This document shows, piece by piece, positions 1-9,208 of a stretch of DNA of 51,122 bases. Numbering within the stretch: the first letter of the stretch is position 1; each line of letters starts with the position of its first letter. Source of the DNA: Hyphomicrobiales bacterium (GTDB lineage: Bacteria; Pseudomonadota; Alphaproteobacteria; Rhizobiales; Beijerinckiaceae); the NCBI GenBank assembly GCA_947455725.1, contig CANGPL010000018.1, positions 1 through 51,122 on the forward strand, read 5' to 3'. The notes below the pieces were generated by a model, which worked only from the letters and a program-made list of their open reading frames with translations, made no database searches and was not told where the DNA came from. Made by a program: the position numbers and the translations under genes.

Positions 1-17
1 ATTATTCAACGCACGGG

Positions 18-203
18 ATGGATTTTACCGATCTTATCGCTCGTAAATTAAGTGATGAATACGCTCAAAACCTATCCGATCAGGGTGTCCGAATTAAAAA
101 TCATAGCTGGGAGCGAAAGCCCGATGGAAGTTTGCGCATTAAGCTCTTCTTGCCATATGACGAAGATATAAGCTTGCTTTCAAACGTGATTAAAACGAAC
201 TGA
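18..203 (+). CDS. Small hypothetical protein, possibly the 3' end of a longer gene
   Basis: I do not recognise this 61-residue protein. It is charged, has no membrane segment and no cysteine motif, and ends in TGA just before the convergent FkbM gene. The frame stays open from the first ATG at 18 back to the window edge, and no clear Shine-Dalgarno precedes that ATG. It may therefore be the C-terminal part of a longer protein that starts outside the window. Confidence 0.45.
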   Translation: MDFTDLIARKLSDEYAQNLSDQGVRIKNHSWERKPDGSLRIKLFLPYDEDISLLSNVIKTN

Positions 204-230
204 TAATTTCGAAAAACTTATAGCAAAGCG

Positions 231-1049
231 CTATCGTCGTGCCGCCAATATCATGTCAGCTGAATTTATGATTTCAGAGATATGCGCCTGTTCCGGAATA
301 AAGATGAAATTATTTACATAAGGCACGTTACGTCGGTCTTGCCCGCTTTCGATGGCTTGTAATAATTTGTTGTCTTGCATCTCTTCTTTTAAATCTTCTA
401 TCGGGTTCATCCGCCCGCTATGCACGAAGAACCCATCATAGTTTTTGGCTTCCATAAAGCTACGAACCGAAGCAATCGCTTGCGGCCTGTGCCGCTCTTC
501 CACTTCAATCAAAATAATGGGTTGCTGTGCATCGATGAGTTTACGGGCGCCCTCTAAAACATTCAGCTCGTGGCCCTCGACATCGATTTTAATAAAGCCG
601 ATGGGGCGGTCAGCAAGCTCATCAAGCGTGACGGCTTCGACCGAAAGTTCGGAGAGCGGGACATTCTCGTTAAAGCCACCAATGCGGGATATGCCTTCAG
701 ACGGTTTCCCATCGACGATCGGTGTCGTGAGGGCCAAGACGCCCGGCTCGTCAGATACGACCACTTGGTGAACGCTCACATTTTCACCTAGAGCTGAGCT
801 TAACACATAGGCCAAACGGGGATGAGGTTCAAAAGCATGCACATGGCGCGCTAGGCGCGAGAGCGGAAGCGTATAGCGACCAATATTGGCACCGACATCG
901 ACCGCTTCACGCTCGGGGTCGACCAAAGCGGGCAAGATATCCATTTCAATTTCATCATGGTGGTGCCGCATTTGATGCAGGCGGAAAGCCAATCGCGGCA
1001 TTGAGTAATACATACCCGTACGAAGTAGATTGCCGACCGAACCCATCAT
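231..1049 (-). CDS. FkbM family SAM-dependent methyltransferase
   Basis: This is a predicted S-adenosylmethionine-dependent O-methyltransferase of the FkbM family; acceptors in this family are usually sugars or polyketides, and the one here is unknown. The SAM-binding motif VDVGANIGRYTLPL is followed by an acidic loop (HAFEPHP) and the family's FIKIDVEGHELNVLEGA stretch. I chose the ATG pair at 1049/1046 because GGAG lies about 9 bases upstream. The frame stays open upstream to a TTG at 1169, which would give 312 residues but has no ribosome binding site. The gene is divergent from the acetyltransferase, with about 200 bases between starts. The family call is firm, the substrate is not. Confidence 0.85.
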   Translation of the reverse strand: MMGSVGNLLRTGMYYSMPRLAFRLHQMRHHHDEIEMDILPALVDPEREAVDVGANIGRYTLPLSRLARHVHAFEPHPRLAYVLSSALGENVSVHQVVVSDEPGVLALTTPIVDGKPSEGISRIGGFNENVPLSELSVEAVTLDELADRPIGFIKIDVEGHELNVLEGARKLIDAQQPIILIEVEERHRPQAIASVRSFMEAKNYDGFFVHSGRMNPIEDLKEEMQDNKLLQAIESGQDRRNVPYVNNFIFIPEQAHISEIINSADMILAARR

Positions 1050-1249
1050 TGCGGTGCTCTCCGTGGTTACTCTGGCGGAACAACCCCATCGGCGTACTAA
1101 AGTTCCAGCCAATTTGGTGGCAACACCAGATATCAGACCACTTCGAGATATGCATTTTTGAAGGAACAACGTTGACGGACATCATTTGCCTTGCATTTTG
1201 TGCAGTGCAGCATCATATTGGCGATTAGACGAAAGATGTAGGACGCATA

Positions 1250-1831
1250 ATGATGGCCTTCGTTAAACGAAACGCCGATACCGACATAACAATCCGCCAT
1301 TTATGGCCGACGGATAGGGCATTGTATTGCGCCCATTTGCTCCGCCTTGATCCCGAATCGCGGCATTCACGCTTCGGCGGAGGTGTGTCCGATTCGTATA
1401 TTCGGGATTACGCCGAGACCGCCTTCGGCCTTGATACGCTCATTTATGGCGCATTCGACGGATCGGATCTCATTGCAGCTGGTGAGTTACGTATTCTCTT
1501 TGGCACTTGGCCGCTCCGAGCTGAGACGGCCTTCTCAGTCGAAATGCTCTATCAAAATCACGGCTTAGGAGATCAGCTTCTTACGCGGATCATAACGGCT
1601 GCGCGTAATCGCGGCGTAACAAAACTCGGGATGCAGTGTCTCAGCTATAACCAGCGCATGCGGCACCTTGCGCAAAAGCACCATGCAGAACTCACAACGG
1701 TCGCTGGCGAGACTGAAGCGCAGCTCGTGCCGATCACCCTCAATCCGATGAGTCTTTTCGAGGAATGGATCGGCGAAGCCGATAGTGCGCTAACGCACCT
1801 CAATCCCTGGATCAGAACCGGCCTCCATTAA
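1250..1831 (+). CDS. GNAT family N-acetyltransferase
   Basis: A 193-residue protein with a GNAT fold signature. A conserved N-terminal strand (ITIRHLWPTDRALY) comes first. The acetyl-CoA binding region follows around residues 100-120, where NHGLGDQLLTRIITAARNRG corresponds to the family's Q/RxxGxG/A motif A, and then the typical GMQCLSYNQRMRHLAQKH helix. The N-terminal sequence LRLDPESRHSRFGG is common in alphaproteobacterial GNAT proteins of unknown substrate. AGGA lies about 7 bases before the ATG at 1250. The stop codon sits inside a hairpin shared with the convergent serA gene. The acceptor cannot be told from sequence. Confidence 0.85.
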   Translation: MMAFVKRNADTDITIRHLWPTDRALYCAHLLRLDPESRHSRFGGGVSDSYIRDYAETAFGLDTLIYGAFDGSDLIAAGELRILFGTWPLRAETAFSVEMLYQNHGLGDQLLTRIITAARNRGVTKLGMQCLSYNQRMRHLAQKHHAELTTVAGETEAQLVPITLNPMSLFEEWIGEADSALTHLNPWIRTGLH

Positions 1832-1840
1832 GGCCGGTTC
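1815..1840. terminator. Hairpin between convergent GNAT and serA genes
   Basis: GAACCGGCC and GGCCGGTTC form a perfect 9-bp stem with an 8-base loop that contains the TAA of the acetyltransferase gene. No T-run follows on either strand, so it is a weak or factor-assisted bidirectional terminator at best. Confidence 0.4.
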
Positions 1841-1867
1841 GCTGGCTTTCTGCTGCTTGGGCCAGAC

Positions 1868-3454
1868 TTAAAACACCAAAGCGCGCGCCTGCTTGACGCC
1901 CGGCAAGCGTTGTATGCCCTGCAAAATATGGGGCGGTGCAGCACCATCAATTTCAACAAGTGCAATCGCTGATCCGCCTTCATTGTCACGGCCCAAAGCG
2001 AAGGTTGCAATGTTAACACCCGCATTACCAAGCAGCGATGCAAAACGACCAATAAAGCCTGGCTTATCTTCGTTCGTTACATAGATCATCGATGGCCCGA
2101 ATTCAGCATCCATCTTGATGCCCTTAATATCAACAATGCGTGGCTTACCATCGTTGAAAACCGTACCCGAGAGGGAACGGGTAAGATCATCGGTGACCAC
2201 TTCTAGCGTAATAAGCGAGTCGTAATCCCCCTCGCCTTCACGCACCGTTTCTTCAATCACAATGCCACGTTCTTTAGCAACGACGGGCGCAGAAACAACA
2301 TTCACATCTTGCAGCGCAGGCCGCAAAACGCCCGCAATGGCCGCAGCCGTTAGCGCTTTAATTTTCAAAGCCGCAACGCCGCCTTGATAGGTGATGCGAA
2401 CTTCCTTCAAGCCGCTATCGGTAAGCTGGCCCGCGAAGGAGCCAAGCTTTTCAGCAAGCGCAATAAAGGGCCGCAGCTTGGGCGCTTCTTCCGCTGTAAT
2501 CGATGGGAAGTTAACGGCATTTGAAATCGCACCGCGTACCAAATAATCCGACATTTGCTCAGCTACTTGCAGCGCTACATTTTCTTGCGCTTCCGTCGTT
2601 GCTGCGCCGAGATGTGGCGTGCAAACCACATTGGGATGACCAAACAAAATGTTAGATGTCGCAGGCTCTTCTGCAAACACATCGAAGGCCGCACCCGCAA
2701 CATGCCCTGTATCTAACAAAGCCCGCAGCGCATGCTCGTCGACCAACCCGCCGCGCGCGCAATTAATGATACGAACGCCCTTTTTCGTGCGCGCTAAATT
2801 ATCGGCGGAGAGGATATTTTTCGTCTGAGCGGTCAAAGGTGTATGCAGCGTGATGATATCGGCGCGTGCCAACAAATCCTCAAGTTCGACCTTTTCAACG
2901 CCAAGATCAATCGCACGCTCTGGCGATAAGAAAGGATCATAAGCAATCACGCGCATATGAAGACCAACCGCGCGATCGGCAACGATAGCGCCAATATTAC
3001 CGCAGCCGATAATGCCAAGCGTTTTGCCGGTAATTTCAACGCCCATAAAGCGGTTCTTTTCCCACTTGCCGGCTTGTGTTGAAACATCCGCAGAAGGGAT
3101 TTGCCGTGCAAGCGCGAACATCATCGCGATGGCGTGTTCAGCCGTTGTGATAGAATTTCCAAAGGGCGTATTCATCACAATCACACCCTTGGCGGTCGCT
3201 GCCGGAATATCGACATTATCAACGCCGATGCCCGCGCGACCAATCACTTTCAAATGGGTAGCATTAGCGAGAATTTTTTCGGTTACTTTGGTCGCCGAGC
3301 GGATCGCCAAACCATCATAATTTCCAATGATGGCGGCAAGTTTTTCTTTATCTTTTCCAAGATCGGGTTGGAAATCAACTTCCACGCCACGCTCTTTAAA
3401 AATGGCAACAGCTGCAGGCGAAAGGGCATCAGAAATAAGGACACGAGGAGCCAT
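1868..3454 (-). CDS. serA: D-3-phosphoglycerate dehydrogenase
   Basis: Catalyses NAD-dependent oxidation of 3-phosphoglycerate to 3-phosphohydroxypyruvate, the first step of serine synthesis. At 528 residues it matches the long SerA type. The substrate-binding domain opens with MAPRVLISDALSP, the Rossmann fold carries GIIGCGNIGAIVADRA, and NCARGGLVDE and HLGAAT hold the expected catalytic region. An intervening domain leads to a C-terminal ACT domain (YVTNEDKPGFIGRFASLLG), which usually confers serine feedback. The frame runs open to 3637, but the extra 61 residues are unlike the family, so I start at 3454. It lies 80 bases downstream of serC and is probably cotranscribed and controlled from the serC leader. 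Confidence 0.97.
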   Translation of the reverse strand: MAPRVLISDALSPAAVAIFKERGVEVDFQPDLGKDKEKLAAIIGNYDGLAIRSATKVTEKILANATHLKVIGRAGIGVDNVDIPAATAKGVIVMNTPFGNSITTAEHAIAMMFALARQIPSADVSTQAGKWEKNRFMGVEITGKTLGIIGCGNIGAIVADRAVGLHMRVIAYDPFLSPERAIDLGVEKVELEDLLARADIITLHTPLTAQTKNILSADNLARTKKGVRIINCARGGLVDEHALRALLDTGHVAGAAFDVFAEEPATSNILFGHPNVVCTPHLGAATTEAQENVALQVAEQMSDYLVRGAISNAVNFPSITAEEAPKLRPFIALAEKLGSFAGQLTDSGLKEVRITYQGGVAALKIKALTAAAIAGVLRPALQDVNVVSAPVVAKERGIVIEETVREGEGDYDSLITLEVVTDDLTRSLSGTVFNDGKPRIVDIKGIKMDAEFGPSMIYVTNEDKPGFIGRFASLLGNAGVNIATFALGRDNEGGSAIALVEIDGAAPPHILQGIQRLPGVKQARALVF

Positions 3455-3534
3455 GAAACTAGTCTTTCGATGAGAAGCGCAAACGCGCGATAATAGGATT
3501 AAATTGGAAGTGTGAGGTCTATTACAGGCGCTCT

Positions 3535-4707
3535 TTATGCGGCCTTTGCTAAACCTGCTTTGACCGTGGCATAGGCCCATTCGATCCATGGCATCAAAGC
3601 CACGACATCGGATGTTTCGACCGTTGCACCACACCAAATACGCAAGCCCGGAGGGGCATCGCGATACGAGCCGAGGTCTAAACCAACGCCTTCCTTTTCA
3701 AGAAGAGACGCAACAGACTTTGCAAAGTCGGCTTGCGCCTGAGGCGTTAATGCTGCGATGTCGGGATCCGAGAAAACAAGACATACGCTGGTATTCGAGC
3801 GGGTCGTCTCGTCCTTCGCAAGAAACGATAAAAAGGGCTTCTGTGCGACAAAATCAGCAACCGCTTTAGCGTTCGCGTCGCACCGTGCCATTAAGCCCTG
3901 AAGCCCACCAACCGACTGCGCCCATTCGAGTGCATCGATATAGTCTTCAACGCAGAGCATCGATGGCGTGTTGATGGTTTCACCAGAGAAGATGCCTTCG
4001 ATGAGCTTACCACCCGAGGTGAGACGAAAAATCTTGGGCAGAGGCCAAGCGGGCGTGTAGCTCTCCAACCGCTCAACCGCGCGAGGGCTTAAAATCAACA
4101 TACCATGGGCCGCTTCACCGCCGAGCACTTTTTGCCAAGAGTAAGTGACGACATCGAGCTTCGACCATTCTAAATCTTGCGCAAAGGCAGCCGACGTCGC
4201 GTCGCAGAACGTAAGGCCCTTGCGGTCCGTAGCAATCCAATCGGCATTCGGCACACGCACGCCAGATGTGGTCCCGTTCCAAGTGAACAACACATCATGG
4301 TCGGGGTTAACAGTAGCGAGGTCCGGCAAGGCACCGTATTCCGCCTTCATGACGCGCGCGTCTTTAAGCTTTAATTGCTTGACCGCATCATTGACCCAGC
4401 CTTCACCAAAGCTTTCCCAAGCCAGACAATCAACCGGGCGGGCACCCAGCATCGTCCACATCCCCATTTCATAGGCACCGGTATCGGATGCCGGCACAAT
4501 GCCAATGCGGTAATCCGCAGGCACCTGTAAAATCTCACGGGTTAAATCAATCGCGCGCTTCAAACGGGCCTTACCGGCTTTCGCACGGTGCGAACGACCA
4601 AGGGAAGCGTTTTTAAGGGCGTCAGGGGTCCAGCCAGGGCGCTTAGCGCAGGGACCAGAAGAGAATTGCGGATTAGCCGGCCGCAAGCCGAGTAGCCTCT
4701 GTGTCAT
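3535..4707 (-). CDS. serC: Phosphoserine aminotransferase
   Basis: A PLP-dependent transaminase that converts phosphohydroxypyruvate and glutamate into phosphoserine, the step after SerA. The 390-residue protein is of the alphaproteobacterial SerC type: it opens [17 protein letters not shown], with the Schiff-base lysine in [19 protein letters not shown] context (seen here as YSWQKVLGG). I chose the ATG at 4707 because GGAG lies 6 bases upstream; the frame also holds an ATG at 4719 and extends to 4794, through the leader hairpin. It is the first gene of a serC-serA unit. Translation is likely controlled by the structured leader described separately. Confidence 0.96.
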   Translation of the reverse strand: MTQRLLGLRPANPQFSSGPCAKRPGWTPDALKNASLGRSHRAKAGKARLKRAIDLTREILQVPADYRIGIVPASDTGAYEMGMWTMLGARPVDCLAWESFGEGWVNDAVKQLKLKDARVMKAEYGALPDLATVNPDHDVLFTWNGTTSGVRVPNADWIATDRKGLTFCDATSAAFAQDLEWSKLDVVTYSWQKVLGGEAAHGMLILSPRAVERLESYTPAWPLPKIFRLTSGGKLIEGIFSGETINTPSMLCVEDYIDALEWAQSVGGLQGLMARCDANAKAVADFVAQKPFLSFLAKDETTRSNTSVCLVFSDPDIAALTPQAQADFAKSVASLLEKEGVGLDLGSYRDAPPGLRIWCGATVETSDVVALMPWIEWAYATVKAGLAKAA

Positions 4708-4770
4708 CGTTTTCTCCATCCTCACAGATGGGCGCCTCTCGTTGGGGAGAGGTGTCCCGGGGATGGAGAT
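4708..4770 (-). promoter_or_regulatory. serC leader RNA that can sequester the serC ribosome binding site
   Basis: On the minus-strand transcript TCTCCATCC (4769-4761) is perfectly complementary to GGATGGAGA (4721-4713), which contains the serC Shine-Dalgarno. Enclosed between the arms is a second hairpin, CCTCTC (4752-4747) with GAGAGG (4740-4735), extended by GGG/CCC pairs at 4758-4756 and 4732-4730. A serC leader motif of alphaproteobacteria is known (Rfam serC family). I place this element there from its position and architecture. The ligand or signal is not known to me. Confidence 0.7.
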
Positions 4771-4852
4771 ACGCCCGAGCCGCCCGCCCGTCAATCACCA
4801 AATGTCGGATTGGGGATAAAAAGATTCGGGCATCCGGCAGGAAACGAGATCC

Positions 4853-5161
4853 TTAAGCCGCCTTGCTCCGATACCGCTTTACCTTAATCGAGCGAGCACG
4901 GCGGCGGGCCTCTGCGATGTCGTAAGCATTTTGCATGCGCATGAGGGTTTCAAGTTTAAGGCCAAATGCCTTCTCGATACGAATAGCCATATCAGGCGAC
5001 AGCGATGACCGCCCATTCAAAAACGATGATAAAGCAGGCCGCGTGACGCCAAGAGCCAGTGCAGCTTCGGTAATGGTGAGTTGATAGGGCTCTAACAATA
5101 AGTCGCGAACGACCGCGCCCGGATGCGATGGATTTTTAAGTTCCATACCGAGATCATTCAT
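4853..5161 (-). CDS. higA: HigA-family XRE antitoxin
   Basis: A 102-residue helix-turn-helix antitoxin of the HigA type. The N-terminus ELKNPSHPGAVVRDLLLEP and the HTH TITEAALALGVTRPALSSFLNG are diagnostic, and the basic C-terminus (ARSIKVKRYRSKAA) is typical. I chose the ATG at 5161, which has GAGG about 8 bases upstream. A TTG at 5188 could extend it by nine residues and overlap the toxin gene. It follows the toxin gene by 10 bases, the toxin-first order usual for higBA. It should neutralise HigB and repress the operon, probably through the inverted repeat at 5490-5518. Confidence 0.93.
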   Translation of the reverse strand: MNDLGMELKNPSHPGAVVRDLLLEPYQLTITEAALALGVTRPALSSFLNGRSSLSPDMAIRIEKAFGLKLETLMRMQNAYDIAEARRRARSIKVKRYRSKAA

Positions 5162-5171
5162 GTCCACGCCC

Positions 5172-5462
5172 TCAATGATAATCTTCAAAATCTAGTTCTA
5201 AAATTTCGCCGCGCACTTCATCGCAGCGGAACGTTAACCGCCAATTTCGCGAAACCGAAAAGCTCCACGTCCCCTTGCGATCCCCCGTCAACCGGTGAAC
5301 CCGCCATTTTGCGACCGCATTCAGTTCATCAAGAGCAACAATAGCATCTAGCACCGTAAGTATAGCTGCAATCTTTGACGCAAATGCTACGGGCAGAGCG
5401 GAACGATCTCCACGAGTAACGAACCGAGCAATCCCTTTATGTTTGATCGAGACAATCTTCAT
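5172..5462 (-). CDS. higB: HigB/RelE-family toxin
   Basis: A 96-residue toxin of the RelE/ParE superfamily, HigB branch; such proteins are ribosome-dependent mRNA endonucleases. The start MKIVSIKHKGIARFVTRGD matches the HigB N-terminus, WRVHRLTGDRKGTWSFSV is the core strand region and NWRLTFRC with a final DFEDYH matches the family's C-terminal strand. The ATG at 5462 fits the family best; a GTG at 5474 is the only upstream alternative. No strong ribosome binding site is visible. It is the promoter-proximal gene of higBA. Confidence 0.92.
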   Translation of the reverse strand: MKIVSIKHKGIARFVTRGDRSALPVAFASKIAAILTVLDAIVALDELNAVAKWRVHRLTGDRKGTWSFSVSRNWRLTFRCDEVRGEILELDFEDYH

Positions 5463-5489
5463 TTTATCTATCACTAAATGGGCAGAGCG

Positions 5490-5518
5490 TAAAGCGTAAC
5501 GATACGGATTACGCTTTA
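5490..5518. promoter_or_regulatory. Inverted-repeat operator upstream of higBA
   Basis: TAAAGCGTAA (5490-5499) and TTACGCTTTA (5509-5518) are a perfect 10-bp inverted repeat with a 9-base spacer. The site lies 28-56 bases upstream of the higB start. Position and symmetry fit an autoregulatory HigA operator; this is inference. Confidence 0.65.
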
Positions 5519-5640
5519 TTGCTGATCACATAGAGATAGAATTATAGCTTTTTAGGGCTTCACCGCTGCCTGTCTAAAATAACAGGGTTCGAGCGATCGG
5601 CACATTTGGTTTTAATGCGTGAATGACGTCATAAGCAGCA

Positions 5641-6984
5641 TCACGCCGCAACCTGCCCCAATGCCGCCACCACATCATTCACCGCCTGCTCAACCAAAGC
5701 ATGGTCATCGCCTTCCGCCATAACGCGGATAACAGGCTCAGTTCCTGACGGACGGATCACCAAGCGGCCCCGCTCACCAAGCACGGCGGTGGACGAAGCA
5801 ATCGCTTCAACAACGCGCTTATCCTTCAAGGGCTGGCCGGATTTATAGCGGACATTTTTGAGAATTTGCGGCAGGGGATCAAACAGGTGGCATACTTCGC
5901 TAACTGGCCGCTCAAGCTTTTTTACCATCGCAAGCACCTGCAGCGCAGCAACAAGGCCGTCGCCCGTTGTCGAATAATCCGAGAGGATCATATGGCCTGA
6001 TTGCTCACCGCCAATATTAAAACCATGCTCGCGCATATGTTCGAGCACATAACGATCGCCAACGGCCGTACGTGCGAGCGTGAGGCCAATACCACCAAGA
6101 TAGCGCTCTAATCCGAGATTAGACATGATGGTCGCAACAACACCGGGCTTTGATAGGCGCCCATCGTCTTTCCAGCTTTTTGCAATCACAGCCATCAATT
6201 GATCGCCATCGACGACCTGACCTTTTTCATCGACGATGATTACGCGGTCCGCATCACCATCGAGGGCAATACCAATATCGGCGCGCATTTCGCGTACTTT
6301 ATGAATCACCGCATTGGGTGCGGTCGAACCAACATCGCGGTTAATGTTGAAACCATCAGGCTCCACACCGATTGGAAATACTTCTGCCCCTAATTCCCAC
6401 AGCGCTTCAGGAGCGACTTTATAGGCAGCGCCATTGGCACAATCGATCACGATCCGTAGACCATCAAGATCCATCGTGCGCGGCAATGTCCGTTTCGCAA
6501 ATTCGATATAGCGCGCATGCACGCTTTCAATCCGCTTCGCACGACCAAGCGAAGCCGAAGCAGCGAGGCGCTCATTAATATTGCCATCAATCAGCGCTTC
6601 AATTTCAAGCTCAGTTTCATCCGAGAGTTTAAAGCCATCCGGATCAAACAGTTTAATGCCATTGTCTTCATAGGCATTATGTGACGCTGAAATCATCACG
6701 CCCAAATCGGCGCGCATCGAACGCGTGAGCATTGCAACAGCGGGCGTCGGCATCGGCCCTAACAACAGCACATCCATACCAACCGAGGTGAACCCCGCAA
6801 CCAAGGCGGTTTCAATCATATAGCCGGAGAGGCGCGTATCTTTGCCGATCACAACGCGGTTGCGGTGCTCGCCGCGCCGGAAAACGAGGCCTGCCGCCTG
6901 CCCCACGCGCAACGCTAGATCGGGCGTGATAATCTTATTGGCCTTGCCGCGAACGCCGTCGGTACCAAAATATTTACGCGCCAT
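5641..6984 (-). CDS. glmM: Phosphoglucosamine mutase
   Basis: Interconverts glucosamine-6-phosphate and glucosamine-1-phosphate on the route to UDP-GlcNAc for peptidoglycan and lipopolysaccharide. The 447-residue length matches GlmM. The start [13 protein letters not shown], the active-site phosphoserine in MISASHN (Ser101), the metal loop DGDADR and the phosphate loop RPSGTEP are all present. AGAGG precedes the ATG. The gene follows ftsH, as in many alphaproteobacteria, but an intrinsic terminator stands between them, so it probably has its own promoter within 6985-7113. Confidence 0.97.
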   Translation of the reverse strand: MARKYFGTDGVRGKANKIITPDLALRVGQAAGLVFRRGEHRNRVVIGKDTRLSGYMIETALVAGFTSVGMDVLLLGPMPTPAVAMLTRSMRADLGVMISASHNAYEDNGIKLFDPDGFKLSDETELEIEALIDGNINERLAASASLGRAKRIESVHARYIEFAKRTLPRTMDLDGLRIVIDCANGAAYKVAPEALWELGAEVFPIGVEPDGFNINRDVGSTAPNAVIHKVREMRADIGIALDGDADRVIIVDEKGQVVDGDQLMAVIAKSWKDDGRLSKPGVVATIMSNLGLERYLGGIGLTLARTAVGDRYVLEHMREHGFNIGGEQSGHMILSDYSTTGDGLVAALQVLAMVKKLERPVSEVCHLFDPLPQILKNVRYKSGQPLKDKRVVEAIASSTAVLGERGRLVIRPSGTEPVIRVMAEGDDHALVEQAVNDVVAALGQVAA

Positions 6985-7113
6985 CTCGTGTGCCTCTTAC
7001 AATTTTACTGACCGCTTTTAAAACTAGGCGGCGAAAGGGCCAAGCCCGTGCATGGTCAATTGTTATTTCGAAGTGATTCAAACACCATTCGTCTGAACAA
7101 ACTCTGAATGCAT

Positions 7114-7139
7114 AAAAAACGCCCGGCTAGGCCGGGCGT
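7114..7139 (-). terminator. Rho-independent terminator after ftsH
   Basis: On the minus strand ACGCCCGGC, a 3-base loop and GCCGGGCGT are followed directly by six T. It lies 27 bases past the ftsH stop and is a textbook intrinsic terminator. Confidence 0.92.
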
Positions 7140-7165
7140 TGCAGAATGCGTGTTTATAAGGATGG

Positions 7166-9091
7166 TCAAGCCAGAGGCTGCGGCTCCATGCCGGCATCGG
7201 GCTCTTGACGCGGACGCCCCTTACCAGTCGATGGTACGGCAGCGGATGGGCGACCACCGGACGAGCCATCACCACTGTCGCGCACAGGCGGCTTGCCTTT
7301 GAGCAGATCGTGGATTTCGTCACCTGAGAGCGTCTCATATTCGAGCAAGCCCTGCGCGAGTGCCTCAAGGTCGTCCTTGCGCTCTGTCAGAATGCGGGTT
7401 GCCTCCGTATAACCTGACTCTACCAAGCGGCGAATTTCCGAGTCAATCTTTTGCGCCGTTGCTTCCGACACATTCTGTGTCCGCGCAACCGACATGCCTA
7501 AGAAGACCTCATCCTGATTTTCGCCATAGGACACATTGCCAAGCTCTGGCGAGAAGCCCCATTTGGTGACCATCATACGGGCAAGGCGAGTAGCCTGCTC
7601 GATATCGGATGCTGCACCAGACGTAACCTTCTCATGGCCAAAGATGAGCTCTTCCGCAACACGGCCACCCATCATAATAGCAAGGCGCGATGTCATCTGC
7701 TCAAGCGACATTGAAAGCTTGTCGCGCTCTGGGAGCTGCATCACCATACCGAGCGCACGACCGCGCGGAATGATCGTTGCTTTGTGCACTGGATCGGTTG
7801 CCGTCACGTTGAAGGCGCAAATCGCATGGCCTGCTTCGTGATAAGCGGTCAAACGCTTTTCGTCCTCGGTCATGACGAGGGTACGGCGTTCTGCACCCAT
7901 CATGACCTTGTCCTTGGCGTCTTCAAACTCGCTCATCGTTACGATGCGCTTGCCACGGCGCGCCGCGAGCAAGGCTGCCTCGTTCACGAGGTTCATCAGA
8001 TCAGCACCCGAGAAGCCCGGCGTGCCGCGCGCAACCGTCTTTAAATCGACATCGGGAGCAAGCGGAACTTTACGCACGTGAACGCGCAAGATTTTTTCAC
8101 GACCAACAACGTCGGGATTTGGCACAACGATCTGACGGTCGAAACGACCCGGGCGAAGCAAGGCAGGATCGAGCACGTCTGGACGGTTTGTCGCCGCGAT
8201 CAGAATAATGCCCTCATTTGCTTCGAAGCCGTCCATCTCGACGAGCAACTGATTGAGCGTCTGTTCGCGCTCATCATTGCCACCGCCCAAGCCAGCACCG
8301 CGATGGCGACCGACTGCGTCAATTTCGTCGATGAAAATAATACAAGGTGCATTCTTCTTGGCTTGCTCGAACATGTCACGCACGCGGCTCGCGCCAACGC
8401 CGACAAACATTTCAACGAAGTCAGAACCTGAAATCGTGAAGAACGGAACATTGGCTTCGCCTGCAATCGCACGCGCCAAAAGCGTCTTACCGGTACCGGG
8501 AGGACCAACAAGCAACACGCCGCGTGGAATACGACCGCCAAGACGTTGGAACTTTTGCGGATCGCGCAAAAACTCAACAATCTCTTCCAAATCTTCTTTG
8601 GCTTCATCAACGCCTGCCACATCCGAGAATGTCACGCGGCCATGCGCTTCATTGAGTAGTTTGGCCTTCGATTTGCCAAAGCCCATCGCGCGGCCATTGG
8701 CGCCCTGCATCTGACGCGAGAGGAAAAACCACGCTGCCATCACAACGATCAAGGGAAGCCAATTGACCAAGAGAGCCAGATACCACGGCATGCCCTCGCT
8801 TGGAGCCTTAGCCGAGAAATTCACACCCTTTTGCGAAAGGCGAGAAACGAGGCCAGGATCATTAGGCGCATAGGTTTGGAACGGACGACCATCGGTCAGC
8901 GTACCGGATATGTCCGAGCCTGAGATCGTGACGCCCGCAATGCGGCCGCCATCCACGTCAGAAAGAAACTGGCTGTAGCTCATTTCCTGAGAAGCATTGC
9001 GCGAGCCCGGGCTTTGGAAAAGCGTCACAAGGGCCAGAACAAGCAGGAAAATGATGACCCACAGGGCGAAATTGCGGATATTTGGATTCAT
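7166..9091 (-). CDS. ftsH: ATP-dependent zinc metalloprotease FtsH
   Basis: A membrane-anchored AAA+ protease that degrades misfolded membrane proteins and regulatory targets, probably as a hexamer. The start [20 protein letters not shown] contains the first membrane segment, and a second lies at [20 protein letters not shown]. The AAA module carries Walker A GPPGTGKT, Walker B IIFIDEID and an arginine-finger region ([19 protein letters not shown]). The zinc site HEAGH and a C-terminal coiled region follow. A GTG at 9106 would add five residues; the family normally begins MN-NxRNFALW, so I chose the ATG at 9091 (641 residues). The glycine/proline-rich tail is poorly conserved in the family. 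Confidence 0.97.
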   Translation of the reverse strand: MNPNIRNFALWVIIFLLVLALVTLFQSPGSRNASQEMSYSQFLSDVDGGRIAGVTISGSDISGTLTDGRPFQTYAPNDPGLVSRLSQKGVNFSAKAPSEGMPWYLALLVNWLPLIVVMAAWFFLSRQMQGANGRAMGFGKSKAKLLNEAHGRVTFSDVAGVDEAKEDLEEIVEFLRDPQKFQRLGGRIPRGVLLVGPPGTGKTLLARAIAGEANVPFFTISGSDFVEMFVGVGASRVRDMFEQAKKNAPCIIFIDEIDAVGRHRGAGLGGGNDEREQTLNQLLVEMDGFEANEGIILIAATNRPDVLDPALLRPGRFDRQIVVPNPDVVGREKILRVHVRKVPLAPDVDLKTVARGTPGFSGADLMNLVNEAALLAARRGKRIVTMSEFEDAKDKVMMGAERRTLVMTEDEKRLTAYHEAGHAICAFNVTATDPVHKATIIPRGRALGMVMQLPERDKLSMSLEQMTSRLAIMMGGRVAEELIFGHEKVTSGAASDIEQATRLARMMVTKWGFSPELGNVSYGENQDEVFLGMSVARTQNVSEATAQKIDSEIRRLVESGYTEATRILTERKDDLEALAQGLLEYETLSGDEIHDLLKGKPPVRDSGDGSSGGRPSAAVPSTGKGRPRQEPDAGMEPQPLA

Positions 9092-9208
9092 GAACAGACC
9101 AGACACCAGTTTTGGGCGGCTGTGGAGAATCCACTTCCAACCCGTTTCATGCTCTATATTTAGGGGGCAATAGGGCCGTTGCCAAGGGAAGGCTCAAGAA
9201 AACCTTGC

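Noticed and set aside
3455..3637. 61-residue N-terminal extension of SerA
   Set aside because: The extension has no similarity to the family, while the ATG at 3454 begins the standard SerA N-terminus and gives the usual length.
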